A DNA stretch of 64,000 nt from the NCBI RefSeq assembly GCF_013178945.1, contig NZ_JABFDM010000002.1:868001-932000 (forward strand). Direction: 5' to 3'. This document shows, piece by piece, positions 24,383 through 33,907 of the stretch; position 1 is the stretch's first letter; each line of letters opens with the position of its first letter. The notes beneath the pieces are model-generated. The model was not told where the DNA came from. It was given only the letters and a program-made list of their open reading frames with translations, and did no database searches. The stretch comes from Bradyrhizobium aeschynomenes (GTDB lineage Bacteria; Pseudomonadota; Alphaproteobacteria; Rhizobiales; Xanthobacteraceae). The translations under genes and the position numbers were made by a program.

Positions 24383-25060
24383 ATGCACAAATCCCCCAAG
24401 ACGCCGGACGTCCCGCCGAAGAGCGGCACGGCCTCTCTGCGTATCATCATGAGCCTGGCGCTCGCAGCCAGCGCCGGCGTGATCTGGTGGAGCGGCGGCG
24501 GGGCCAACAGCTTCTCGTTGGCAGGCAACGGATCGCCTTCGCTGGAGACACGCGTCGCCGCGTTGACGTCCGAGCTCACCCAGCTCAAGGCGGAAACCGC
24601 CCGGCTGCGCGACCGCCAGAACGATGCGTCCGGCGAGCTGATCCAGCTTCGCGCCAGCCTCACCAGCACCGAGACCGGCCTCGCGACGCTGCGCACCGCA
24701 GCCGACGAGACCGAGGCGCGACGCCGCGACACGGCCGATAAGATCGAGCAGGATCTCGCGCTGCTGAAGCGGCAGGCCATCCGCCTGCGCGCCGCGCAGG
24801 AGGACACCTCGACCGAGCTGAGCGGGTTGCGCGCAGCCGCGGCGACCAGCGAGATGGGCATCGAGCAGCTCCGGACGAGCACAAGCGAGATTCGTCAGCA
24901 GGTCGCCCGCATCGAGACGGCTCGCGAGGCGACGAGCTCGATCAGCCGCATGCACAAGCATCGCGTCCGGCGCGTTGCGCGCACGGCCGGGACCGAGCCG
25001 CAGCAGGTTCAGCCGTTCATGATGCAATGGCCGGGCGTGGTGCCGGCGGGCCGGAACTGA
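24383..25060 (+). CDS. Membrane-anchored coiled-coil protein of unknown function
   Basis: A 225-residue protein with a proline-rich N-terminal tail, one membrane helix (about residues 19-37, LRIIMSLALAASAGVIWW) and then a long heptad-rich region (about 52-190) with patterns such as LETRVAALTSELTQLKAETARLRD. The C-terminus is basic (HKHRVRRVAR) and ends in a proline/glycine tail. The topology suggests a single-pass inner-membrane protein with a periplasmic coiled coil. No family is recognised. GGAGACC precedes the ATG. It converges on an L,D-transpeptidase gene, hinting at but not proving a cell-envelope role. Confidence 0.75.
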   Translation: MHKSPKTPDVPPKSGTASLRIIMSLALAASAGVIWWSGGGANSFSLAGNGSPSLETRVAALTSELTQLKAETARLRDRQNDASGELIQLRASLTSTETGLATLRTAADETEARRRDTADKIEQDLALLKRQAIRLRAAQEDTSTELSGLRAAAATSEMGIEQLRTSTSEIRQQVARIETAREATSSISRMHKHRVRRVARTAGTEPQQVQPFMMQWPGVVPAGRN

Positions 25061-25083
25061 GCGCCGTCCTGATCGAACGACCT

Positions 25084-25106
25084 GACCGCGCGCCTGTCGC
25101 GCGGTC
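25084..25106. terminator. Hairpin between convergent genes, possible bidirectional terminator
   Basis: Perfect 9-bp stem GACCGCGCG / CGCGCGGTC with a 5-base loop in the 63-bp space between the convergent coiled-coil and L,D-transpeptidase genes. There is no real U tract on either side, so termination is inferred from position and stem strength. Confidence 0.45.
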
Positions 25107-25123
25107 TACAGATTGCCCCGTCG

Positions 25124-26686
25124 CTACCACCAGCTCGGCTGCACCGGCCGGTAGTAGGTCGGAGGCGCCCCGCGCCTGCGCTGCGGCGCCACGGGCTGGC
25201 CGTCCCAGCTGCGCTGGAAGAAGTTGCCGAACCCATCATCATATTCATCGCCGCTGGCAATGACATCGGCGTTGGTGGTGGGCCGGCGCGTGACGAAGCC
25301 GCCTTGCGGCTGGTTGCTCAAGACGGCGACAAATTCGGTGCGGTAGTTGGTCTCGCTCGACAGCGGCTCGTCCGAGACGATGATCGAGGAGCGCGCCACC
25401 GCGGTGGGGGCGATCCGGGCCAGCACGTCCTTCGGAATGGTGATGCGATCGAGGGCGTCCTTGGCGTCGTCGCCGTCGTCGATCGTCACCGCCGTCCAGC
25501 GCAGCCCCGCGCCATTCTGCCCCACCGCCGTGAATATATGGGTCCCGATGGGCCGGTCGGGATCGCGGATCGTGACCGGCGACTCCAGCGAGGTATCGAA
25601 GACCTCGCCGCCGCCGTCGCGCGCGGGCTTGTGCGTGTTGCGCCTGACATAGAGCATCTGCGTCGAGCGGCTGATGTAGACCGACACCGGCTCGGTCGCG
25701 AGCTTCGCCTCCTCGGCCGTCTTGGCGGTTTCGGTCTTCTTCGCAGCGGCCGCCTTGGCCGCGTCCTTCGTCGTCGCGGCCACAGCGAGCTTGGCAACGG
25801 CGTCCGATTTGGCGGCCTCGAACTGCGCCGCCGCGTCAGCGGCCTTGGTCGCGGCCTTCTGCTGCGCGTCCTCGGCTTGCGCCCTGGCCTGATCGGTCTT
25901 TGCGGCGGCCAATTTCTTGTCGGCGAATTTCAACTCGGCCTCGCTGCGCGCCTTGGCCTGCTCCAGCTTGCGCAAGGAGGCCTTCAGCGACTTCGCATCG
26001 CGCTCGGCGGCGGCGGCAGCCGCCTTGGCTTCGTCGGCGATCCTGGCGGCGTCCTCGGCCTCGCGGCCGAGCGCGGCCGCTCGCGAGGGGGCTCCCGTGA
26101 GCGCCTCGGCAGTCGGTGCGAACAAGGCCGGATGCGAGAATTCGACCGGCGCGACGTCGCCGGGCGCAATGATCACCCGCATGCCGATATAGGTCCTGTC
26201 GAACAGTTTCTCGGCGAAGCCGTAGGGCATGCGGACGCAGCCATGCGAGGCGGCGTAGCCGGGCAGCGGTCCGCCATGCAGCGCGACGCCGTTCCAGGTG
26301 ATGCGCTGCATGTTCGGCATCCAGGCATCGTCATACAGCGTCGAGCGGTGGTCCTTGTCCTTCTCCAGCACGGCGAACACGCCGGCCGGCGTCTCGCGGC
26401 CGGCGACCCCGGTGGACACCGGCGCCCGCCAGATCCACCCCTCCGCGTCGTAAAAGGTGACCTTCTGCGCCTTGATCGACACGATCGCCATGATCGGATC
26501 GCCATGCGCCCGCGGCGCCGTGGCTTCGGTCACGGGTGCGGGGCGCGCCTGCCGGGCGTAAGCCTCCCCCGAAAAAGTCAAGGCGACCAGCGCCGCGAGA
26601 GTCATTAAGGCCGGTCCTCGGCGACGCATCGCTGCAAGGTTCCGAGCCGCCGTGGATCGTATCGCCATGCCCTGTCCCGATTCCAT
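25124..26686 (-). CDS. L,D-transpeptidase (YkuD) with long Ala/Lys-rich linker and second YkuD-like region
   Basis: A 520-residue exported protein. A signal peptide (about residues 22-45, ending EAYARQA) precedes a YkuD domain at about 65-175, with catalytic HGG at 137-139 and SHGCVRM containing Cys150. A long Ala/Lys/Glu-rich helical region (about 195-335) follows, then a second region (about 340-450: VSVYISRSTQMLYVRR, TIRDPDRPIGTHIFTAV) that looks like the first half of another YkuD domain but lacks SHGCVR. L,D-transpeptidases make 3-3 cross-links or attach proteins to peptidoglycan. The second region may bind rather than catalyse. MAIRST at 26668 is an alternative start. Confidence 0.87.
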   Translation of the reverse strand: MESGQGMAIRSTAARNLAAMRRRGPALMTLAALVALTFSGEAYARQARPAPVTEATAPRAHGDPIMAIVSIKAQKVTFYDAEGWIWRAPVSTGVAGRETPAGVFAVLEKDKDHRSTLYDDAWMPNMQRITWNGVALHGGPLPGYAASHGCVRMPYGFAEKLFDRTYIGMRVIIAPGDVAPVEFSHPALFAPTAEALTGAPSRAAALGREAEDAARIADEAKAAAAAAERDAKSLKASLRKLEQAKARSEAELKFADKKLAAAKTDQARAQAEDAQQKAATKAADAAAQFEAAKSDAVAKLAVAATTKDAAKAAAAKKTETAKTAEEAKLATEPVSVYISRSTQMLYVRRNTHKPARDGGGEVFDTSLESPVTIRDPDRPIGTHIFTAVGQNGAGLRWTAVTIDDGDDAKDALDRITIPKDVLARIAPTAVARSSIIVSDEPLSSETNYRTEFVAVLSNQPQGGFVTRRPTTNADVIASGDEYDDGFGNFFQRSWDGQPVAPQRRRGAPPTYYRPVQPSWW

Positions 26687-27027
26687 GCTGTTCCGCCGCG
26701 AGGCTTCGCGCGGCGCACTTCGAATTCTATACGCTCAATCATGTCTTCGGGTTAAGTGAGGCGAAGGACCGCCCTGGAGTTACAACGCTTCCAACTCGCC
26801 ACAATTGCGTCCGCCCGGGGCAGGAAATTGGCCTCAAGGCCATCTTATCTCTCGCCGTCTCAACTCGCGAAGCCCGCGCTGTAGCATCCAAGCACCACTC
26901 CGGTTGCCCCTCGCTTAACGCCGAGAAGGCAGCCGAGGTCCGTTGCGGGGCGGAGATGTCTGCCGAAGCAGTGCGAAACGGGTTTGAGCTCTTCATCTGA
27001 TGGGCGACGCGCTCAGATCTCACCGAA
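26687..27027. other. Intergenic stretch, no supported gene
   Basis: About 340 bp between the L,D-transpeptidase start and the decarboxylase stop. Short frames cross it on both strands, but none has a recognisable domain or ribosome site. By eye the base composition is less GC-rich than the neighbours, as in the following 3 kb. Confidence 0.4.
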
Positions 27028-28470
27028 TCAACCGTTGTCCAGCCTTGTCTCGCGCGCCAAGAGATCGTCGAGCACGTGCCGGGCTGCGGCAACCGCGCGA
27101 TCGACGGCAGCCGTATCGGTTTGCCAGTTGCAGACGGACACCCGCATGCAGCGTCGCCCTCGCCATGTCGTGCCGCCGAAGAAGGCCTCTCCCGTGGCAC
27201 AGATTTGGGCAATCACGAGGTCCGTTCGCCGATCGTGATCAGCCTCCGTCGCATCGGGGCGCGGGTCCAGAAACCGAACAAGGCCCTGGTTGATCGTGGG
27301 CTCGAACGCGACAGCGGCACCAGGTAGGCTTCCGATCCGAGTGACCAGCGCATGCGCGTGCGCGCAGCTGCGGTTTACGAGATCGGCGACGCCGTCGCGG
27401 CCGAGTTGGCGGAGTGCGGCATAGGTCGGCACGGCGCGACCGCGTCGCGACCATTCCGGATTCCAGTCGATCTGGTCGCGCGCACCATCGACATACATCG
27501 TATAGCTGGTGCGATGAGAAAACGCGCCGCGGTGAGCCTGCGGATCAGCAACGAAGGCGTAGCCGCAATCGAACGGCGTATTGAGCCATTTGTGCCCATC
27601 GTTGGTCCAGGAATCCGCCAGCTCGACGCCGCGTAGCAAATGCCTGTAACGCGGACTCGCTGCCGCCCACAAGCCGAACGCTCCGTCCACGTGCACCCAT
27701 GCACCATGCTCATGAGCGATGGGGACCAGTTCGGCAAAAGGGTCACAAGCCCCGATGTTGAGATCACCCGCCTGCAGGATCACGATGGTCGGCTGTGCCG
27801 CTTCACTGAGGGCCTGGTGGAGTGCCGACGGATCGAGCTGACCCGCATGGCTGCATGGCAGCGATCGCACCGAGTTCTTTCCGAGCCCGAGAATCCGCAA
27901 CGCCCGTTCGATAGAACCGTGACGCTCGCTACTGGTGACGACGCGGATCGCCGGAGCGCCGAACAGTCCCTTCTCCTCGACATCCCACCCTGCCCGCACC
28001 AGCAGACGATGGCGTGCGGCGCCGAGACAGGTCACATGCGCCATTTGCGTGCCGGAAACGAAGGCGAAGCTGGCGGTCGCGGGCAGGCCGAACAGGCGCT
28101 TCAGCCACTCGCCGGCAATTTCCTCGATGACCGCCTCGGCGGGGCCGCACGCGTGGATCGCCGCGTTCTGGTCCCAGGCCGAGACCAGCCAATCCGCCGC
28201 AAGAGCCGCTGGCAGCGTTCCTCCAATGACCCAGCCGAAGAAGCGCGCACTCGTGCTACCGAGAATGCCGCCCTCGACGTCGCGGACCAACTCGTCGAGC
28301 ACCTGCTCGGAAGGAAGCCCCTCGTCGGGCAGCGGTCCCCCCAACCGCTGCCGCAGCGCATCCAGCGTGGCAAAGGCACCGACCGGACGGAGGTCCGCTT
28401 CACGAAGGTACTTCACCGCGTGCCTGAATGCGTATTCGAGGGGCGCAGTCCACTGGTCATGCCTGGTCAT
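27028..28470 (-). CDS. PLP-dependent decarboxylase, group II (aromatic-L-amino-acid decarboxylase-like)
   Basis: A 480-residue fold-type I PLP enzyme. Recognisable parts are FVSGTQMAHVTCLGAARHRLL (phosphate-binding region), HVDGAFGLWAAASPRYR (aspartate that pairs with the pyridine nitrogen) and the cofactor lysine in TNDGHKWLNTPFDCG. Family members decarboxylate aromatic amino acids or glutamate; some relatives act as aldehyde synthases or lyases, so the exact reaction is open. GAGATGG precedes the ATG. It is divergent from an ArsR-family regulator with 74 bp between starts, so this regulator is its probable controller. Confidence 0.85.
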   Translation of the reverse strand: MTRHDQWTAPLEYAFRHAVKYLREADLRPVGAFATLDALRQRLGGPLPDEGLPSEQVLDELVRDVEGGILGSTSARFFGWVIGGTLPAALAADWLVSAWDQNAAIHACGPAEAVIEEIAGEWLKRLFGLPATASFAFVSGTQMAHVTCLGAARHRLLVRAGWDVEEKGLFGAPAIRVVTSSERHGSIERALRILGLGKNSVRSLPCSHAGQLDPSALHQALSEAAQPTIVILQAGDLNIGACDPFAELVPIAHEHGAWVHVDGAFGLWAAASPRYRHLLRGVELADSWTNDGHKWLNTPFDCGYAFVADPQAHRGAFSHRTSYTMYVDGARDQIDWNPEWSRRGRAVPTYAALRQLGRDGVADLVNRSCAHAHALVTRIGSLPGAAVAFEPTINQGLVRFLDPRPDATEADHDRRTDLVIAQICATGEAFFGGTTWRGRRCMRVSVCNWQTDTAAVDRAVAAARHVLDDLLARETRLDNG

Positions 28471-28544
28471 CTGTCCATCTCTTGCTCTGGCCGGCGGCCT
28501 TATAGGCGTTGAAACAAGGACGATGCTTCGCTATCGGTCAAACC

Positions 28545-29225
28545 ATGAAGGACGGCCCTCATATCGCTGCCATCGCCGCGCTCATCGGCGACCCAGCCCG
28601 CGCCAACATTCTTTCCGCTCTGATGGACGGGCGCGCCCTCACGATCAGCGAGCTCGCGCGTTCAGCTAATGTCGGGCTTCCCACCGCCAGTACGCACATC
28701 AGCAAGCTCGAAGCAGCGGGCCTCCTCCTCTCGATCAAGCAAGGACGTCATCGTTATGTCCGTCTTTCCGGTGAGGACGTCGTCCACACACTAGAGACAC
28801 TGATGTTGCTCGCTGCCCGCACCGGGCATCGGCGGGTCCGCACCGGCCCCCGCGACCCGGCACTGCGCGAGGCGCGCGTGTGCTATGATCACCTCGCCGG
28901 CGCACGCGGCGTGCAGATGTTCGAAAGCATGGTGCAGAGCCGACTGTTGGAATGCGGCGGCGGCCACGTTAGATTGACGAGCGCTGGGCGACGCTTCGCG
29001 CAGCGGTTCGGCATCGACCTTGGTGAACATCAGACCAAGGACAGCGTGACCTGCGTCAGTTGTCTCGACTGGAGCGAACGGCGCGACCATCTCGCCGGCC
29101 GGCTTGGCTGTGCCTGCCTATCGCGGATATTCGCACTGAAGTGGGCGCGGCGCGACAAGGACAGCCGTGCCGTACTCTTCAGCGCAAACGGACTGCGTGA
29201 ATTCAACCGCCTATTTCCGATCTGA
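28545..29225 (+). CDS. ArsR family transcriptional regulator
   Basis: A 226-residue winged-helix regulator. The HTH is at about 10-80 (IAALIGDPARANILSALMDGRALTISELA, GLPTASTHISKLEAAGLL). The C-terminal half contains CVSCLDWSERRDHLAGRLGCACL, a motif common in this long ArsR subgroup, whose cysteines need not bind metal. The ATG at 28545 is the best start; an in-frame TTG at 28509 would lengthen it by 12 residues. It is divergent from the PLP decarboxylase and followed by an alpha/beta hydrolase after 32 bp, so the three may form one regulated unit. Confidence 0.85.
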   Translation: MKDGPHIAAIAALIGDPARANILSALMDGRALTISELARSANVGLPTASTHISKLEAAGLLLSIKQGRHRYVRLSGEDVVHTLETLMLLAARTGHRRVRTGPRDPALREARVCYDHLAGARGVQMFESMVQSRLLECGGGHVRLTSAGRRFAQRFGIDLGEHQTKDSVTCVSCLDWSERRDHLAGRLGCACLSRIFALKWARRDKDSRAVLFSANGLREFNRLFPI

Positions 29226-29257
29226 CTCGCATCCGATCGCGCTCCGGGGACGAAAGT

Positions 29258-30025
29258 ATGCCAGTCGAATTTGTTCTCGTCGCGGGTCCAATGGTCAGGG
29301 CATCCAGCTGGAAGCCGACGGCCGACCGACTACGCGCAGCTGGATGCGTAGTACAGGTGCCCGATATCCTCGCCCAATGCGCTGTTCCACCCGCCTGGAG
29401 CGACTGGACTCGACATCTTCTCGATCAGATCACGCCGTCTGAAGAGCTGATCCTGGTCGGGCACAGCTCGGCGAGCGCGCTCGTCGCCGACCTCGCAACG
29501 AGGTTGCCGGCACGGGCGATCATCATTTTCGACGGCGACATCCCGCCGCCAGAGGGGCGCGCCGGACCTGTTCGGCCTGCCCTTCACGATTTCATCCGAA
29601 GCATCGCTGCATCCGACGGAACACTGCCGGTCTGGTCCCGCTGGTTCTCACGGCATCCCGATCGTGCCGCAATCATTGGACTGGATCATCTTGCCCTCGA
29701 TCCTGTCGCCCTTGCGGAATTCGAGATTGGACTACCACGGATGACGATCGGTTGGTTCAATGACGTCATCCATCTGGCGCCGTGGCATCATGTCCCGGCT
29801 GGTTATGTTCAGACGTCCCCCATATACGACCACGCCAGCGCAGAGGCGCGAAGGCGTGCTTGGCCTGTGGTGAGGCTGCGCGGAACTCATCTGCATCCCA
29901 CCCTGAATCCGACCGAGTCCGCGAATGCGATCCTATCACTCGGGCGAGAACTCGAGGTGGCAAGCAGCGGCTCTGGGATTAAAGCCGCTTCTCGAAAAAC
30001 AGATCCGGATAGGGATCGTCGTTGA
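29258..30025 (+). CDS. Alpha/beta hydrolase (small esterase-like)
   Basis: A 255-residue alpha/beta hydrolase without signal peptide. FVLVAGPMVRASSWKPTADRL marks the first strand and oxyanion region, ILVGHSSASALVADLA near residue 68 is the nucleophile elbow, and RGTHLHPTLNPTESANAIL near residue 210 holds the catalytic histidine. The substrate is unknown. The 3' end overlaps the convergent MarR-GNAT gene by 47 bases, which is unusual in length but leaves both reading frames intact. It probably shares a transcript with the upstream ArsR gene. Confidence 0.78.
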   Translation: MPVEFVLVAGPMVRASSWKPTADRLRAAGCVVQVPDILAQCAVPPAWSDWTRHLLDQITPSEELILVGHSSASALVADLATRLPARAIIIFDGDIPPPEGRAGPVRPALHDFIRSIAASDGTLPVWSRWFSRHPDRAAIIGLDHLALDPVALAEFEIGLPRMTIGWFNDVIHLAPWHHVPAGYVQTSPIYDHASAEARRRAWPVVRLRGTHLHPTLNPTESANAILSLGRELEVASSGSGIKAASRKTDPDRDRR

Positions 30026-30851
30026 AGCGTTCGATCTCGGTCCAGCCGGTCTTGCGATAGAGCTGCTGGGCCTCCGCCAACGCGCTGTTGGTGTCGAGCC
30101 GCAGCCTCGTGATGGACAGCCTTCGCGCGGCGTTCTCGGCCGCGTCCATCAACCGCCGGCCGAGGCCGAGGCCGCGGGCGGCGGGAGCGGCCCAGAGCCG
30201 CTTGATCTCGGCATCGTCGCGGCCGGTGCCCTTCAGCCCGACGCAGCCGAGCGGCAGGCCATCGGACAGCGCGACGAAGAACGCGCCGCGCGGAGCCATC
30301 ATGTCCAATGCGTCGGGATCGCGCGACAGCGCCACGTCGTAGCCGCGCGAGAAGCGGCGTGACAGCTCGGCGTAATATTCGTTCAGACAATAGCGGGCCG
30401 ATTCACCACGCGGATCGACCTCCTCGATGGCGATGCGGTCGCGGCCGAGCGCGGCGGCAACCATGTCCATGGCGGCCAGCAAGGTGTCCGGCTGACCGTG
30501 GCGCGCGATCATCGACTGCGCCTGTGCGTTGGAGAGCGTCTCATAGGCCTCGAACTCGCGGCGACCGGCGGCGGTGAGCTTGGCGATGCGGCGGCGCGCA
30601 TCGTCGGAATGCGGTTTCGTCGTGACCAGCCCCTCCTCCTCGAGGCTGCGCAACAACCGGCTCATCAGGCCGGAGTCGAGCGCGAGATAGTCGCGCAGAT
30701 CGGCGACGTCGCTGCGGCCGTGGCCGATGGCGTTGAGCACGCGCGCCGCGCCGAGCGGCCGGCCGCGGCCGAGAAACGAGGTGTCGAGCGCGCCGACTTC
30801 CGAGGTAACGGCGCGGTTGAAGCGGCGGACGCGGGCGACGGGGTCGAGCAT
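29979..30851 (-). CDS. MarR-type HTH fused to GNAT acetyltransferase
   Basis: A 290-residue fusion. Residues about 5-135 form a MarR winged-helix domain (LGAARVLNAIGHGRSDVADLRDYLALDSGLMSRLLRSLEEEGLVTT, SDDARRRIAKLTAAGRREF). Residues about 150-288 form a GNAT domain with the acetyl-CoA loop AAPAARGLGLGRRLMDAAE. This bifunctional architecture is widespread in actinobacteria and proteobacteria, but acetyl acceptors are mostly unknown. The start codon lies only 2 bases from a palindrome that overlaps the promoter, and no Shine-Dalgarno sequence is present, so a leaderless mRNA is likely. Its 3' end overlaps the convergent hydrolase gene. Confidence 0.87.
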   Translation of the reverse strand: MLDPVARVRRFNRAVTSEVGALDTSFLGRGRPLGAARVLNAIGHGRSDVADLRDYLALDSGLMSRLLRSLEEEGLVTTKPHSDDARRRIAKLTAAGRREFEAYETLSNAQAQSMIARHGQPDTLLAAMDMVAAALGRDRIAIEEVDPRGESARYCLNEYYAELSRRFSRGYDVALSRDPDALDMMAPRGAFFVALSDGLPLGCVGLKGTGRDDAEIKRLWAAPAARGLGLGRRLMDAAENAARRLSITRLRLDTNSALAEAQQLYRKTGWTEIERFNDDPYPDLFFEKRL

Positions 30852-30853
30852 GA

Positions 30854-30887
30854 TATCTGACTTATGTCAGATAATTCGCCATGTCAA
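30854..30887 (-). promoter_or_regulatory. Promoter and overlapping operator of the MarR-GNAT gene
   Basis: On the minus strand TTGACA (30882-30887) is followed after 17 bp by TAAGTC (30859-30864). The -10 lies within an 8-bp inverted repeat TATCTGAC-N4-GTCAGATA (30854-30873). The distance from the -10 to the ATG at 30851 is 7 bases, which puts the transcription start at the start codon. MarR proteins typically bind such repeats, so autorepression is likely. Confidence 0.7.
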
Positions 30888-30910
30888 TGCGAGCCGGGCC
30901 TGCCCCAGAC

Positions 30911-30957
30911 AAAAAGGGCGGCCCGGCCGCCGGCCGAAGCCGGTTGCCGGACCGCCA
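30911..30957 (-). terminator. Rho-independent terminator of the xylose operon
   Basis: On the minus strand, 25 bp past the stop of the binding-protein gene, a two-part stem (GGCGG.CCGGC pairing with GCCGG.CCGCC) encloses an inner stem CCGGC-TTCG-GCCGG with a stable UUCG tetraloop, followed by CTTTTT. Confidence 0.9.
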
Positions 30958-30981
30958 GGTTTTCCCCGGGAGGAACTGCGA

Positions 30982-31917
30982 TTAGTTTAGAAGCTTCGCG
31001 ACGTTGTCCTTGGTCACGAGATCGAGGCCGGTGTAGATCACGTCCGGCACCTTCTCGCCCTTCTTGATCGCGAGCAGCGTGTCCATCGACTTCTCGCCCA
31101 TCTCGAACGGCCGCTGGCCGGTCAGCGCGTTGGAATAGCCGTCGCGCAGCAGCTCGAGCTGCATCTTCAGCGTATCGGCGACGACGAGCGTCAGCTTGCC
31201 AGCGTCGATGTCCTTCTTGTTCTTGTTGACGAAGGCCTTGTAGCCTTCAGGTGCGAACATCGGCCAGCCGCCGATCGGCACGATGGCGCCGAGGTCCGGC
31301 GTCGCGGTGCGGAGGTCAGCCATCTGCTGGACGGCCAGCGCCGGATCGTCGTTGCAGAAGGTCGGCGAGCCCGCGACTTCCGTCCACTTCGAGCCCTTCA
31401 GCGCCTCACGCACGCCGTCGACGCGCTCGGCGAGATTCTTGGCGCCCGGACCGCCGGAGACCACGGCATATTTGCCGCCGTCAGGCCGGAGCTCGCGCAG
31501 CTGCTTGCCGAGCGCGAGGCCAAAATCCTTGTTGTTGGTGCCGATATAAGCGAGGCGCTTGGAGCCCGGCGCGTCCGCGTCGAAGGTGATGACGGGGATG
31601 CCGGCGGCGGTCGCCGCGTCGATCGACTTGGTCATCGCCGCGACGTCGGCCACCGAGATGGCGAGGCCGTCGACCTTCTGAGTGATGAAGTCCTGGATGA
31701 TCTGCGCCTGCGTCGCCGGCTCGTGCTCGACCGGGCCCTTGTAGATGCACTCGACATTGCCGAGCTCCTTGGCGCGCTTCAGGCAGCCGTCGCGCGCGAC
31801 GTCGAAGAACGGGTTGTTCATCGCCTTCGGCACGATGGCGAAGCGATATTTGGTCTCGGCCTGCGCCGGTCCCATCAGGATCGCGAGCGATGCGACCGCA
31901 TACAGCAACTTTCTCAT
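30982..31917 (-). CDS. Periplasmic sugar-binding protein of the xylose operon ABC transporter
   Basis: A 311-residue ribose/fructose-type (type I) binding protein. A signal peptide ends at PAQAETK. Family features include FAIVPKAMNNPFFDVARDGCL at the start, KVDGLAISVADVAAM, GIPVITFDADAPGSKRLAYIGTNN and VPIGGWPMFAPEGYKAF. It would capture sugar for the permease and ATPase encoded upstream on the same strand. Since the operon contains xylA and xylB, D-xylose is the likely ligand, but it does not look like the classic XylF group. GGAGGAGGG precedes the ATG. A strong terminator follows, marking the operon end. Confidence 0.88.
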   Translation of the reverse strand: MRKLLYAVASLAILMGPAQAETKYRFAIVPKAMNNPFFDVARDGCLKRAKELGNVECIYKGPVEHEPATQAQIIQDFITQKVDGLAISVADVAAMTKSIDAATAAGIPVITFDADAPGSKRLAYIGTNNKDFGLALGKQLRELRPDGGKYAVVSGGPGAKNLAERVDGVREALKGSKWTEVAGSPTFCNDDPALAVQQMADLRTATPDLGAIVPIGGWPMFAPEGYKAFVNKNKKDIDAGKLTLVVADTLKMQLELLRDGYSNALTGQRPFEMGEKSMDTLLAIKKGEKVPDVIYTGLDLVTKDNVAKLLN

Positions 31918-32003
31918 GGCTTCCCTCCTCCATGTCTATCCGTGATGATTGTCTGTGCCGGGCGCGGATAGACCTGAACAGTCACATCCCGGCCAGTATT
32001 CCG

Positions 32004-33100
32004 TCACAGCAATCGCGCACGGATCCGATCGACCAGCACGGCCGCGATGATGATCACGCCGACCAGCGTCTGCTGCCAGTAGGAGTTGACCTGCGCCAGC
32101 ACGAGGCCGTTGCGGATCACCTCCAGCAGCACGCAGCCGACGATGGCGCCGAGCGGGCCGCCGATGCCGCCGGCCAGATTGGCGCCGCCGATCACGGCCG
32201 CCGCGATCACGTTCAGCTCGTAGGACGTCGCCATGTTGGCGGGCGCGGAGCCCAGCCAGCCGGAGATGATGATGCCCTGCAAGCCGGCGGCGAGCGCGCC
32301 GACCACATAGACCTCGATCTTGACGCGCGGCACCGACACGCCCGTCAGCTCAGCCGCCTTCTCGTTGCCGCCGATCGCGAAGACGTGGCGGCCGAACGCG
32401 GTGTGATGCAGCACCAGCGCCATCACCAGCGCCAGCAGGATCAGATAGATGAACGGGGCCGGCACGCCGTACACGTCGCCTTGCGTCAGCGCATAGAAGT
32501 AGTCGGCATCGGGACCGCCGGGGAAGCTGCCCTTGCCGTTGGAGACGACGTAGCCGAGACCACGCACGATCGAGAGCATGCCGAGCGTGGTCACGAACGG
32601 CGACAGCCCGAGCAGCGCCACGCAGGCGCCGTTGATGAGACCCACCACCAGCGAGACCGCGAGCCCCGCGAGCACCGAGACGATCAGGATCAGCCCCGGC
32701 ACGTTGGCGACCACCGTCTTGCCGTCGGCGGCCAGATGCACGAACAGCGACGACAGCGGCATCCCAGGGGTCGACAGCGATGTCATCACCATCGAGGTGA
32801 TCATCGCCGCGAAGCACATCAGCGATCCCACCGAGAGATCGATGCCGCCGGTGATGATCACGAAGGTGATGCCGAGCGTGGCGATCGCGATGAACGAGAA
32901 GTTTTTTGCAACGTTCTGCAGATTGCCCTGGGTCAGGAAGTACGGGCTCGCGAAGCTCATGATGACGATAAGCGCGATCAGCGCCAAGGTGACGTAGGCG
33001 GTCTGCGAGGCGAACACGCCGCGGTGCCACCACCTGCTGGCGCCGACATTGGTGAAGGTGACCTCGGGGCTCGCAGCGCTCGTTTCGGATGGAACGGACA

Positions 33101-33101
<1 letters not shown>
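32004..33101 (-). CDS. Sugar ABC transporter permease (ribose/xylose type)
   Basis: A 365-residue inner-membrane permease of the AraH/RbsC family with about ten hydrophobic segments. Typical motifs are IATLGITFVIITGGIDLSVGS near residue 100 and AAAVIGGANLAGGIGGPLGAIVG near residue 290. The start codon overlaps the ATPase stop as TGATG, and AAGGAGG lies just before it, so it is translationally coupled. The binding-protein gene follows after 86 bp. Confidence 0.9.
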
Positions 33102-33899
<798 letters not shown>

Positions 33900-33907
<8 letters not shown>

